A stretch of DNA of 48,851 nucleotides. Origin: JBCDCE01 sp039182515 (GTDB taxonomy: Bacteria > Pseudomonadota > Alphaproteobacteria > Rhodobacterales > Rhodobacteraceae). Below are positions 24,307 through 32,152 of the stretch, in pieces (the stretch's first letter is position 1; each line of letters starts with the position of its first letter). A program made the position numbers and the translations under genes. Location of the stretch: NCBI GenBank assembly GCA_039182515.1, contig JBCDCE010000028.1:1-48851 (forward strand), given 5' to 3'. Below the pieces are notes generated by a model. That model saw only the letters and a program-made list of their open reading frames with translations, made no database searches and was not told the DNA's origin.

Positions 24307-25035
24307 ATGCAGATGCGCGCGCTTTTCAATACTGGACTGCGTGCGTTTTTGCTTGTGCTTGCCCTAACTCAAATTGCGCATGCGCAGAGCTGTCGCTTGG
24401 CGCTTGTTCTTGCCTTGGATGTGTCGGGCTCTGTGGACGGGGTTGAATACGCGCAACAAGTGGATGGGCTTGCGGCTGCCTTGGATCACCAGGACATCCG
24501 CTCTCAGATTCTAAATGGCGCTGGCGCATCTGTGTCTCTGGCGGTGTTCGAGTGGAGTTCGCGCAACCACCAATACCTCATTCAGCCTTGGATCGATCTC
24601 GACAGCGCAGCTGCGCTTGATCGTGCCATTGCTCAGATCCGTGCGCACCGCAAAGTGCGGGCAGGGCTCAAAACAGCACTTGGAACAGCGCTGTCTTACG
24701 GGGCCTCGCTCTTGCGCCAGAAATCGCAGTGCTGGACTAAAACGATTGACGTGTCGGGGGACGGGAAGAACAATATCGGCGTGGCTCCGGCTCAGCTTTA
24801 CGCTACGGGAGCTTTTGACAGCATCACCGTAAATGCGTTGGTGATCGGCAACACCAAGCGGGGCGAATTGAGCGCCGCGAATTCGGTGTTGCTTCGGTAT
24901 TTCGAAAATGAGGTCATTCACGGCCCAGGCTCTTTTGCGATGATCGCGCGGGGCTATGAGGATTATGCCAACGCGATGCGCCGCAAATTGAGCAAAGAGC
25001 TCGAATTGCCGATTTTGGGACGGTTAGCTGACTAG
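24307..25035 (+). CDS. Exported von Willebrand A-like protein (DUF1194)
   Basis: A 242-residue protein with a signal peptide (FLLVLALTQIAHAQS, cleavage after AHA) and one VWA-type domain. The MIDAS metal motif DVSGSVD is at about residues 38-44, a Thr/Ser loop (KTALGTALSYG) follows, and the acidic loop is SGDGKNN. This is the DUF1194 family, common in Rhodobacterales and of unknown function; it may bind protein partners in the periplasm through a metal ion. It starts 6 bp after dmmC and so probably sits in that operon, an unexpected companion for a cytosolic demethylase. Its TAG stop shares CTAG with the convergent regulator gene. Confidence 0.85.
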   Translation: MQMRALFNTGLRAFLLVLALTQIAHAQSCRLALVLALDVSGSVDGVEYAQQVDGLAAALDHQDIRSQILNGAGASVSLAVFEWSSRNHQYLIQPWIDLDSAAALDRAIAQIRAHRKVRAGLKTALGTALSYGASLLRQKSQCWTKTIDVSGDGKNNIGVAPAQLYATGAFDSITVNALVIGNTKRGELSAANSVLLRYFENEVIHGPGSFAMIARGYEDYANAMRRKLSKELELPILGRLAD

Positions 25036-25688
25036 CTGTTTTGCGGATAGCTGATGATCGAGAGATACCGCGCAGGCAGTTCTACGAGAACTTCCGGCCC
25101 ATGTGGGGCGTCCGCGTCGAAAAAGAGCGTATCGCCGGGCTGGAGCTTAAAGATGTTGTCGCCGTGGCGGTAATCGACCTCGCCTTCGAGCATATAGATC
25201 GTCTCGATCCCGGCGTGCTGGAAGGTTGGGAAAACATCAGCTTCGTCAGACAATGTGATTAGGTAAGGCTCTACGATTACGCCGCTGGCGTTAGAGCCGA
25301 TATGGCCCAAGAGATTGTACTGGTGATTGGCGCGCGTGCCTTCGCGCTCGAGCTCAACCCCTTCGCCCGCTTTCGTGTGCACAGCCGTGCGGGATTCCTC
25401 AAAGCTGCGGAAAAAGGCGGTGAGCGGCACAGAGAGCGCATTGGCCAGACTTTGTAGGGTTGTCAGCGACGGCGACGTGTTGCCGTTCTCGATTTTTGAC
25501 AACATCCCGATGGAAATACCGGTCGTGGCTGAAAGCTCTGCCACGGTGATTTCTTGCTTGCGACGATACGCGCGCACCTCGCGACCAATGGCCACTTCGA
25601 GGACTTTTTCGCGGTGTTCGTTGATACGGTGAGGATCTTGCTTCAGCAGAGCGTTCGACATCGAGACATCCAAAGGTTCAATCTTCAT
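25032..25688 (-). CDS. XRE-family regulator with C-terminal cupin
   Basis: A 218-residue DNA-binding protein. An HTH_3 domain (about residues 33-90, REVRAYRRKQEITVAELSATTGISIGMLSKIENGNTSPSLTTLQSLANAL) is followed by a cupin sensor domain (about 115-215, with GIETIYMLEGEVDYRHGDNIFKLQPGDTLFFDADAPHGP). Such regulators often control amine, polyamine or amino-acid catabolism by sensing a pathway metabolite. It is divergent from the AraC-type gene, with 98 bp between the two starts that contain a CAGGAAA-type site, and it lies inside the methylated-amine cluster. It is therefore a good candidate for the local repressor, though no target is proven. Confidence 0.88.
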   Translation of the reverse strand: MKIEPLDVSMSNALLKQDPHRINEHREKVLEVAIGREVRAYRRKQEITVAELSATTGISIGMLSKIENGNTSPSLTTLQSLANALSVPLTAFFRSFEESRTAVHTKAGEGVELEREGTRANHQYNLLGHIGSNASGVIVEPYLITLSDEADVFPTFQHAGIETIYMLEGEVDYRHGDNIFKLQPGDTLFFDADAPHGPEVLVELPARYLSIISYPQNS

Positions 25689-25765
25689 CGCATTAACCCT
25701 ATTCCGCTGGCGTTACAAAGCCGTCCTTAAAAATTCCATCTATCCGCGTCTAGTATAGCAGGCAA

Positions 25766-25773
25766 TTTTCCTG
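25766..25773 (-). promoter_or_regulatory. CAGGAAAA motif between the two regulator genes
   Basis: The minus strand reads AACAGGAAAATTGCC, ahead of a possible extended -10 (TGCTATACT) for the XRE gene. It matches the core of the amt, dmmD and tmoX sites, and suggests autoregulation. Confidence 0.45.
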
Positions 25774-25786
25774 TTAGGATATTTTT

Positions 25787-26812
25787 ATGCATAAAAATGA
25801 AAAAATCCGGGTTGGGTTCCTCATTTTTCCAGGCTTTCCTATGGCCTGTCTTACGTCGATGATCGAACCTTTGCGTGCGGCCAACGAGATCGTGGGGCGG
25901 GATGTCTTTGGTTGGACGATTATCTCAGAAGATGGAAGTCGTGTGGAGGCGAGCGCTCAAGTTGGCTTTGATCCCAATGTAAGTTTGACCTCGCTTGAGG
26001 CGATCGAGCACATTTATTTGCTCAGCGGCCCTGCCTCTCGCTTTGCTGATCCTGAGCGCGCCAACGGCAAGCTGCGCAAAATTGCGCGGCACGGTGCGGT
26101 TATTGGCGCGATCAGCGGAGGCGTTTTCCCGCTTGCGCGCTCTGGCTTACTCGATGGGCATAAGGCTTCGGTGCATTGGTGTTACGAGGCCGCTTTTGCA
26201 GAAGAGTTTCCGCTCTTTGGCACCTCGCGCGATGTGATCACGCGAGATGGTCGCCGGATTACAGCCTCAGGGGCCTCCGCGGCCTTTGACCTCTCATTGC
26301 TTCTCATTGAAGAAGCGCTCGGCGGGGACGTGGCGACGGAAGTTGCCTGTTGGTTCCAGCATCCTTTGATGCGGGGCGAAGGTGTTACCCAGCGCAAACC
26401 AACCTTTGCCTCTGAGAGCACAAGCGACATGCTGCCCCCCATTGTGCGCAGAGCCGTGGCGCTCTTTACCGATCATCTTGATGACCCGATCAATGTGGCG
26501 GATGTGGCGCGCGAAGTCGGGGTCTCTGTGCGCCAGCTTGAGCGCATGTTTAAAAAAACAACAGCCTGCTCGCCGCTGGTTTATTACCGGATGTTGCGGA
26601 TGCACAAAGCGCGCCAATTGCTGCTCTATGGGAAGTATACGCTGGCCGAAATCGCAGTGGCTGTCGGGTATTCCTCGTCCTTCACCTTGGTCAAGAATTA
26701 CACCGATGTCTTTGGGGTTCATCCTAAAGAAGACCGTAAGAAGGTGAACATGTTCCGGGTCAATGAGGCGCGCGCAGCGCCAACTCTTCCCTTGTCTGAG
26801 AAGACAGTTTGA
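25787..26812 (+). CDS. AraC-family regulator with GlxA/DJ-1-like domain
   Basis: A 341-residue transcription regulator. Residues about 9-185 form a DJ-1/PfpI-like amidase domain (FLIFPGFPMACLTSMIEPLRAAN, LLSGPASR, HGAVIGAISGGVFPLARSGLL). The usual nucleophile Cys is replaced by Ser in GAISGG, so it is a sensor and not an enzyme. Residues about 225-320 form the AraC double helix-turn-helix (INVADVAREVGVSVRQLERMFKKTT and YTLAEIAVAVGYSSSFTLVKNYTDVFGVHP). The same architecture is used by the carnitine and glycine-betaine regulators CdhR and GbdR of Pseudomonas, so a methylated-amine or betaine inducer is likely. It is convergent with the SoxG-like gene, with 13 bp between them. Confidence 0.88.
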   Translation: MHKNEKIRVGFLIFPGFPMACLTSMIEPLRAANEIVGRDVFGWTIISEDGSRVEASAQVGFDPNVSLTSLEAIEHIYLLSGPASRFADPERANGKLRKIARHGAVIGAISGGVFPLARSGLLDGHKASVHWCYEAAFAEEFPLFGTSRDVITRDGRRITASGASAAFDLSLLLIEEALGGDVATEVACWFQHPLMRGEGVTQRKPTFASESTSDMLPPIVRRAVALFTDHLDDPINVADVAREVGVSVRQLERMFKKTTACSPLVYYRMLRMHKARQLLLYGKYTLAEIAVAVGYSSSFTLVKNYTDVFGVHPKEDRKKVNMFRVNEARAAPTLPLSEKTV

Positions 26813-26825
26813 AGCTGATATCGCC

Positions 26826-27389
26826 TCAGGCTGTTGCGCGCGCCGCAGTGACCAAAGCGTGGTGCAACGTGCCTGCGGAGGCACGTGGGCCCAAGATGCG
26901 CAGATGGTTCGGATCTTCGCGCCGGATCACGAAACAACCCAATTGGTGAATGACGGTGCGCTGCGCGTCGCCCGCCTGCATCCTTCGCACGGGTGCGGCG
27001 CAAAGCCGTTCCATCACATCAACCATACCGGGCCCAATGAGATCAAAGCAGACCCATCCGCCCGATTGTTCGGTGATCGAGGCACTGTCGCCAAAGCGCG
27101 CCTTGAGATCTTCCGCTAACAGCTCTTGGCTGGCACTTGGTGCGCCGATCATCCATTGCTCCGGGCCCATCCAAAAGCCCGCTTCGGGATCGCGCAGCAC
27201 GGCTTGGCCGGGGCCGGGGACGCGGCCCAAAAGGGCGCTGAGATGGCCGTGGCAATCTGCTTCACGGCCCAGGCGCGCTGCGACAGAGGCCAAAGCCAGA
27301 CCGTCGTTCTCGCTCAGCGTGACATGAGGGAACGTGTCGGTGCGCGGGGTGGATCCCCCCAGCGCGGTGCTCGGGATAAGATCATGCAC
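26826..27389 (-). CDS. mgdD: N-methylglutamate dehydrogenase / sarcosine oxidase gamma-like subunit
   Basis: A 187-residue protein of the SoxG family, a GcvT-related small subunit of heterotetrameric amine oxidases. Motifs: LARLGREADCHGHLSALLGRVPGPGQAVLRDPEAGFWMGPEQWMI in the first half and WVCFDLIGPGMVDVMERLCA after the middle. The GTG at 27389 is chosen because GGGAG lies 9 bases upstream and it overlaps the stop of the large subunit by 8 bases; the longer reading to 27449 would overlap by 68. It is the last gene of a four-gene operon in the order 50, 10, 100 and 20 kDa, the order of mgdABCD as well as soxBDAG. The function assignment rests on the nearby mgsABC and gmaS. Confidence 0.72.
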   Translation of the reverse strand: MHDLIPSTALGGSTPRTDTFPHVTLSENDGLALASVAARLGREADCHGHLSALLGRVPGPGQAVLRDPEAGFWMGPEQWMIGAPSASQELLAEDLKARFGDSASITEQSGGWVCFDLIGPGMVDVMERLCAAPVRRMQAGDAQRTVIHQLGCFVIRREDPNHLRILGPRASAGTLHHALVTAARATA

Positions 27390-30321
27390 GGAGACGGTCT
27401 CCCTCAGGGTCAATAAAGTGGGCGCTGACAATCTCAACTTCGGTTTCAACCCCAGTCAAAGGGCTCACGAGCCGTATGCGTTCGCCCATGCGCTCCGATC
27501 CGTTTTGAAGGAAACCAAGCGCGATAGCATGGCCCAGGTTGGGCGAATAACACGCGGAGGTGACATAGCCTTGGTCTTCGGCAGCACTGATGGGCCCTGT
27601 GAGCTTCATCAAATGCGCGCCTGCTGGAACTGACGCGCTTGGATCCACAGGCTTGATGCCAATCTGGCGCAGATCCGTGTCGGTATTCAGACCTTCGCGC
27701 TCGGAGAGCACCGAGCCAATACTGTCTTTCTTCTTGGAGACCATACGCCCCATGCCGAGGTTTTGCGCGGTTGTCGTGCCGTTGAGCTCGTTGCCCGCAG
27801 CATGCCCCTTTTCGATCCGCATAACGCCCAGGGCTTCTGTGCCGTAGGGCGTGATGTCGAACTCTGCACCCTCGTCCATGATCCGGCGAATGAGCGCGTC
27901 GCCGTAAGCGGTGGGTACCGCGATTTCATAGGCCAGCTCACCGCTGAACGAGATGCGGAAAAGGCGCGCTCTGAGACCGCCACAAACAGTGATGTTGGCG
28001 CAGGCCATAAACGGGAAGGCCTCGTCAGAGATGTCTTGATCCACGATCTTTTCCAGCACTTTGCGGCTGTTTGGCCCAGCCACGGCATATTGCGCCCAGG
28101 CTTCTGTGGTGGAGATGAGTTGCACGTCCATATCCGGGAAGAGACATTGGCGCACAAATTCCATGTGGCGGTAGACGGGCAGGGCATTGGCGGTGGTTGT
28201 TGTGACAACAAAATGATCGTCCGCCAAGCGCGCGGCGGTACCGTCGTCCATGGCAATGCCGTCTTCGCGCAGCATCAGCCCGTAGCGGGTTTTGCCAACG
28301 GCCAGTTTGGCAAAGCCGTTGCAATAGATCTTGTTGAGGAACTCGGCCGCATCGGTGCCCTGCACGTCGACCTTGCCCAAGGTGGTCACATCGCAGACCC
28401 CAGCTGAGCCCCGCGTGGCCAGCACTTCGCGGTCCACGCTTTCGCGCCATGTTGTTTCGCCGGGCAGCGGGAACCATTGCGCGCGCAGCCAGTTGCCGGC
28501 TTCCACGAAGACAGCCCCCCGCTCTTCGGCCCAGGCATGGCTTGGTGTGAGCCGTTTGGGATGGAACTCTTGCCCGCGATGACGGCCCCCAAAAGCGCCA
28601 ATGGCGGTGGGCGTATAAGGCGGGCGGAAGATCGTGGTGCCGACCTCTGGGATGGTTTTGCCCGCAAACTCTGCCATGATCGCAAGCCCGCCCATGTTGG
28701 AGGTTTTGCCTTGGTCCGTGGCCATGCCGAGCGTTGTGTAACGTTTGAGGTGTTCGACCGAGCGGAAGCCCTCTTGGTGGCTCAGCTTCACGTCCTTGAC
28801 GGTCACATCGTTTTGCGGGTCGAGCCAAGCGCGAGAACACCCCTCAACATACCAAAACGGCTTGATATTGATGGGCGCGTCTTCAGCCTGCGGCAGATCA
28901 GGGCCTTGGCCGCTCAAATCGAGCGCGCTTTGTGCTGCTTTCACGCCGCCGCTCAAGGCACCGGCTGTGGAAAGATCCCCCAACGCGGCGCCAGCCACAG
29001 TCATGCCAGCGGGCAAAGCCTCGCCCGGCACAAAAGCGGCAAGGTCTGCGTTCCAAGTGGGCCGACCCCTCTGGTGACAGGTCATATGCACATTGGGGTT
29101 CCACCCGCCCGACATGCCCAAAGCGCCGCATTCCAAAGTGCGGCTTGAGCCGTCTGTGAGTTTGAGCTCAGCAAAGGTCAGGCCCAAACGGCCTTTTGTA
29201 TCCACCACTTCGCCGTGGAGCACTTCATAATCTGCGCTGCGCGGCGCATCTGCGCGCACATCTACCACTGCTGCAATTTTTATGCCTTGGGCCTGCAGGT
29301 CGGTGGCTGTGCGGTGGCCATCGTCGTTGTTGGTGAAGATCGCCACGCGCTTGTCAGCGGCAACGGCAAAGCGGTTGGCATAGGTGCGCAAGGCAGAGGC
29401 CAACATGATGCCGGGGCGGTCGTTGTTGTCAAAGGCAATGGGGCGTTCGGTGGCCCCTGCGGCCAGGATTGTGCGCTTGGTATAGATGCGCCAAAGGATC
29501 TGACGCGGCTTGTCAGGCTGGGGTTCACGAAGGTGATCACTCACGCGCTCAACAGCGCCATAGATCCCATGATCAAAGGCGCCAATGACCGTGGTGCGCG
29601 CCATGAGCCGCACATTGGGCAAGCTCGCGAGCTCTGCAACGGTGGCGGCGGCCCAATCGGCACCGCTCATATCTCCAAGGGCATAGCTCTCACTGTTGAG
29701 CCGCCCGCCCATGCGGAAATCTTCGTCGGCAAGGATCACATCCGCGCCCGCGCGCCCGGCTGTCAGCGCTGCGGCAAGGCCAGAAGGGCCAGCGCCGATG
29801 ATCAAGAGATCGCAGTGCAAAAAGCCTTTGTCGTAGACATCCGGGTCTTCTTTCAAAGACAGCGATCCCAGACCGGCCGCATGGCGAATGATCGGCTCGT
29901 AGAGCTTTTCCCAAAAGGCGGCAGGCCACATGAAGGTTTTGTAGTAAAAGCCTGCTGTGAGGAAATTTGAGAGCCGATCGTTGATCGCCAAAAGGTCGAA
30001 CTTGAGCGAGCCCAAGCGGTTTTGGCTTTTGGCAAAAAGCCGGTCGTAAAGCTCTATCGTCGTGGCGCGGGTGTTGGGCTCTTGACGGGCTCCGCCTCTG
30101 AGCTCCACAAGCGCGTTTGGCTCTTCGGATCCGGCTGTGAGAACCCCGCGCGGGCGGTGGTATTTGAACGATCTGCCCATCAGGCGCACGCCATTGGCCA
30201 GAAGGGCGGAGGCCAGTGTGTCGCCTGCGTGCCCTGTGTAGCTTTTGCCGTCAAATGTGAACTTGTGCAGGCTTTCGCGGTCAATCTGTCCGCCCGTTTC
30301 AAACCGGTTTTTTTGGGTCAT
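27382..30321 (-). CDS. mgdC: N-methylglutamate dehydrogenase / sarcosine oxidase alpha-like subunit
   Basis: A 979-residue large subunit. In order: an N-terminal ferredoxin-like fold without cluster cysteines (residues 10-95, with LMGRSFKYHRPRG), an FAD/NAD-binding pyridine-nucleotide domain (LLIIGAGPSGLAAALTAGRAGADV at about 172-195), an insert with GLGSLSL-type segments, and a C-terminal GcvT domain (about 600-970, SRKVLEKIVDQD, FSGELAYEIAVPTAYG, GTEALGVMRIEKGH). In this family, tetrahydrofolate bound by the GcvT part takes the methyl-derived formaldehyde. Sarcosine is the textbook substrate, but with gmaS, mgsABC and dmmDABC in the same window, N-methylglutamate is the likelier one. It overlaps mgdB by ATGA and mgdD by 8 bases. 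Confidence 0.75.
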   Translation of the reverse strand: MTQKNRFETGGQIDRESLHKFTFDGKSYTGHAGDTLASALLANGVRLMGRSFKYHRPRGVLTAGSEEPNALVELRGGARQEPNTRATTIELYDRLFAKSQNRLGSLKFDLLAINDRLSNFLTAGFYYKTFMWPAAFWEKLYEPIIRHAAGLGSLSLKEDPDVYDKGFLHCDLLIIGAGPSGLAAALTAGRAGADVILADEDFRMGGRLNSESYALGDMSGADWAAATVAELASLPNVRLMARTTVIGAFDHGIYGAVERVSDHLREPQPDKPRQILWRIYTKRTILAAGATERPIAFDNNDRPGIMLASALRTYANRFAVAADKRVAIFTNNDDGHRTATDLQAQGIKIAAVVDVRADAPRSADYEVLHGEVVDTKGRLGLTFAELKLTDGSSRTLECGALGMSGGWNPNVHMTCHQRGRPTWNADLAAFVPGEALPAGMTVAGAALGDLSTAGALSGGVKAAQSALDLSGQGPDLPQAEDAPINIKPFWYVEGCSRAWLDPQNDVTVKDVKLSHQEGFRSVEHLKRYTTLGMATDQGKTSNMGGLAIMAEFAGKTIPEVGTTIFRPPYTPTAIGAFGGRHRGQEFHPKRLTPSHAWAEERGAVFVEAGNWLRAQWFPLPGETTWRESVDREVLATRGSAGVCDVTTLGKVDVQGTDAAEFLNKIYCNGFAKLAVGKTRYGLMLREDGIAMDDGTAARLADDHFVVTTTTANALPVYRHMEFVRQCLFPDMDVQLISTTEAWAQYAVAGPNSRKVLEKIVDQDISDEAFPFMACANITVCGGLRARLFRISFSGELAYEIAVPTAYGDALIRRIMDEGAEFDITPYGTEALGVMRIEKGHAAGNELNGTTTAQNLGMGRMVSKKKDSIGSVLSEREGLNTDTDLRQIGIKPVDPSASVPAGAHLMKLTGPISAAEDQGYVTSACYSPNLGHAIALGFLQNGSERMGERIRLVSPLTGVETEVEIVSAHFIDPEGDRLRA

Positions 30322-30605
30322 TTGCTCCGCCCCCGTGCGCGTGCCACGTCGCGGGCGAGGGCCACTTTGGAAATCTCATGGGTGACCGTGTTGCGGGTCA
30401 CCACAAGCCAAGAGCGGTCGCCTGCTTCATGGAACCATAGCTCGTCATGCCAGCCTGCTGGGTTGTCCCGCAGATAGCCATATTCATAGAAATCGCGCGC
30501 GGCGGTCTCAGATTGCCAATCTGGCCTGTCGATCAAGCTGGCGTCGCCCATATAGGTGAACTCAGAGGCGTCGCGGGGGCCAAGGAGAGGGTGGTCAATA
30601 ATCAT
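30318..30605 (-). CDS. mgdB: N-methylglutamate dehydrogenase / sarcosine oxidase delta-like subunit
   Basis: A 95-residue SoxD-family subunit. The family outline is kept (GPRDASEFTYMGDA near the N terminus, FYEYGYLRDNPAGWHDELWFHEAG in the middle, WLVVTRNTVTHEI after it). The zinc ligands of classical SoxD (CPxC near residue 5 and H..GC later) are mostly lost: the first pair aligns with His-Pro-Leu-Leu and the last Cys with Asp. It is thus probably metal-free and structural. It lies between the 420-residue and 979-residue subunits, as expected for mgdABCD or soxBDAG, and its stop overlaps mgdC (ATGA). Confidence 0.75.
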   Translation of the reverse strand: MIIDHPLLGPRDASEFTYMGDASLIDRPDWQSETAARDFYEYGYLRDNPAGWHDELWFHEAGDRSWLVVTRNTVTHEISKVALARDVARARGRSK

Positions 30606-30618
30606 GGATCAGGTCCTC

Positions 30619-31881
30619 TCAATGCAGGTTGGGCTGATTGCCCATGCCTTTTTCATCGATCATCAAGCCCTTTTCGAAGCGGTCAAATCGGTAGGCTGTG
30701 GCCGTGGGGTGGGGCGCGTCTTTGGCCAAAAGATGCGCAAAGCAGAAGCCGCTGGCGGGCGTGGCTTTGAAGCCGCCGTAACACCAGCCGCCGCTGAAAT
30801 AGAGCCCATCGATATGGGTTTTGTCGATGATGGGTGATCCGTCCATCGACATGTCCATGATGCCGCCCCACATCCGCAAAAGCCGCGCGCGGCCAAAGGC
30901 GGGGAAGATGGCCATGCCGCCTTCGCAGACGTCTTCGACCGTGGGCAGGTTGCCGCGCTGGGCGTATGAGTTGTAGCCGTCGATATCGCCGCCAAAGACC
31001 AAGCCGCCTTTGTCGGATTGGCTCACATAGAAATGGCCTGCGCCAAAGGTGACAACGCCCGGCAAGACGGGTTTCAGCCCTTCGGAGACAAAGGCCTGGA
31101 GGACATGGCTTTCAATGGGCAGCCGCATCTCCGCTTTCGCCATGAGCCGACCGGACGAGCCCGCAACGGCACAGCCCACTTTACTGGCACCGATAAACCC
31201 ACGCGAGGTCTCGACGCCTAAGCACTTGCCATTTTCAATGCGAAAGCCGGTCACCTCGCAGTTTTGGATGATGTCCACGCCCCGGCTGTCAGCGCCGCGT
31301 GCATAGCCCCAAGCCACCGCATCATGGCGCACCGTGCCGCCGCGATGTTGGGCAAGTCCGCCTTTGATTGGAAAACGCGCGTCATTGGTGTTGAGAAACG
31401 GATAGCGCGCTTTGATTTGGGCGGTGGACAAGAGCTCTGCATCCGCACCGTTCAGGATCATGGCGTTGCCACGACGAATGAAGGCATCGCGCTGGGCGTC
31501 AGAGTGGATCAGGTTGAGGATGCCGCGCTGCGAGATCATCGCATTGTAGTTGAAGTCTTGCTCTAGGCCTTCCCAGAGCTTGAGCGAGAACTCATAGAAA
31601 GGCTCGTTGCCGTCGAGGAGGTAGTTGGAGCGGATGATGGTTGTGTTGCGGCCCACATTACCACCACCGATCCAGCCTTTTTCGAGCACAGCGATGCGCT
31701 TTTGCTTGAATTCTTTGGCAAGGTAGTAGGCGGTCGCCAGCCCGTGGCCACCACCGCCGATGATCACGATATCGTAGTGCGATTGAGGCTCTGGATCGCG
31801 CCAAGCAGGGGTCCACCCCTTGTGGCCGCTCAAGGCCTCTTTGATGACTCGGAAACCCGAATACCGCCCCGACTTCTGCAT
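30619..31881 (-). CDS. mgdA: N-methylglutamate dehydrogenase / sarcosine oxidase beta-like subunit
   Basis: A 420-residue flavoprotein of the DAO/SoxB family holding the active site for oxidation of an N-methyl amino acid. The FAD motif is IVIIGGGGHGLATAYYLA (about residues 37-54), followed by EKGWIGGGNVGRNTTIIRSNYL, the segment carrying the flavin-binding region. The C-terminal half has WGGIMDMSMDGSPII and GGWCYGGFKATPASG, where sarcosine oxidases usually have GWGTGGFKATPGSG. This difference and the gmaS/mgs context favour N-methylglutamate over sarcosine. The ATG at 31881 has AGAGGAGA 7 bases upstream; the open frame continues to 32139 but without a ribosome site. Confidence 0.75.
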   Translation of the reverse strand: MQKSGRYSGFRVIKEALSGHKGWTPAWRDPEPQSHYDIVIIGGGGHGLATAYYLAKEFKQKRIAVLEKGWIGGGNVGRNTTIIRSNYLLDGNEPFYEFSLKLWEGLEQDFNYNAMISQRGILNLIHSDAQRDAFIRRGNAMILNGADAELLSTAQIKARYPFLNTNDARFPIKGGLAQHRGGTVRHDAVAWGYARGADSRGVDIIQNCEVTGFRIENGKCLGVETSRGFIGASKVGCAVAGSSGRLMAKAEMRLPIESHVLQAFVSEGLKPVLPGVVTFGAGHFYVSQSDKGGLVFGGDIDGYNSYAQRGNLPTVEDVCEGGMAIFPAFGRARLLRMWGGIMDMSMDGSPIIDKTHIDGLYFSGGWCYGGFKATPASGFCFAHLLAKDAPHPTATAYRFDRFEKGLMIDEKGMGNQPNLH

Positions 31882-32016
31882 AGCGATCTCCTCTTTGAGC
31901 GCAGAGTGCCAGATCAATTTTTTGCGGTCAGCATAGAATTGGACAAGGATTATCGCATTTGCGACATCCTTTTTTCGCTCAAAGTTTTGGCACTCGTAAG
32001 AAAAAAACTTGATTGA

Positions 32017-32024
32017 CAGGAAAA
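32017..32024 (+). promoter_or_regulatory. CAGGAAAA motif between mgdA and tmoX
   Basis: GACAGGAAAACC overlaps a perfect -35-like TTGACA (32013-32018) upstream of tmoX, in the 271-bp divergent region of the mgd and tmo operons. The core is shared with the amt, dmmD and regulator sites. The rest of the region holds no gene. Confidence 0.45.
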
Positions 32025-32152
32025 CCATGCGAGAGTGTTCGAGGATGTAGAAACCAACGCGGAGAGTCGTTGGATATCCTATATGATGGCTATCTGCCTC
32101 TGGCGCATGGCCCAGTATCCCATCCCGGGAGCCAAACACAGGGAGTTAAATA

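Noticed and set aside
31882..32139. N-terminal extension of the SoxB-like protein up to 32139
   Set aside because: The extra 86 residues cover the promoter region and match no family; the start at 31881 has a strong ribosome site and gives the usual length.
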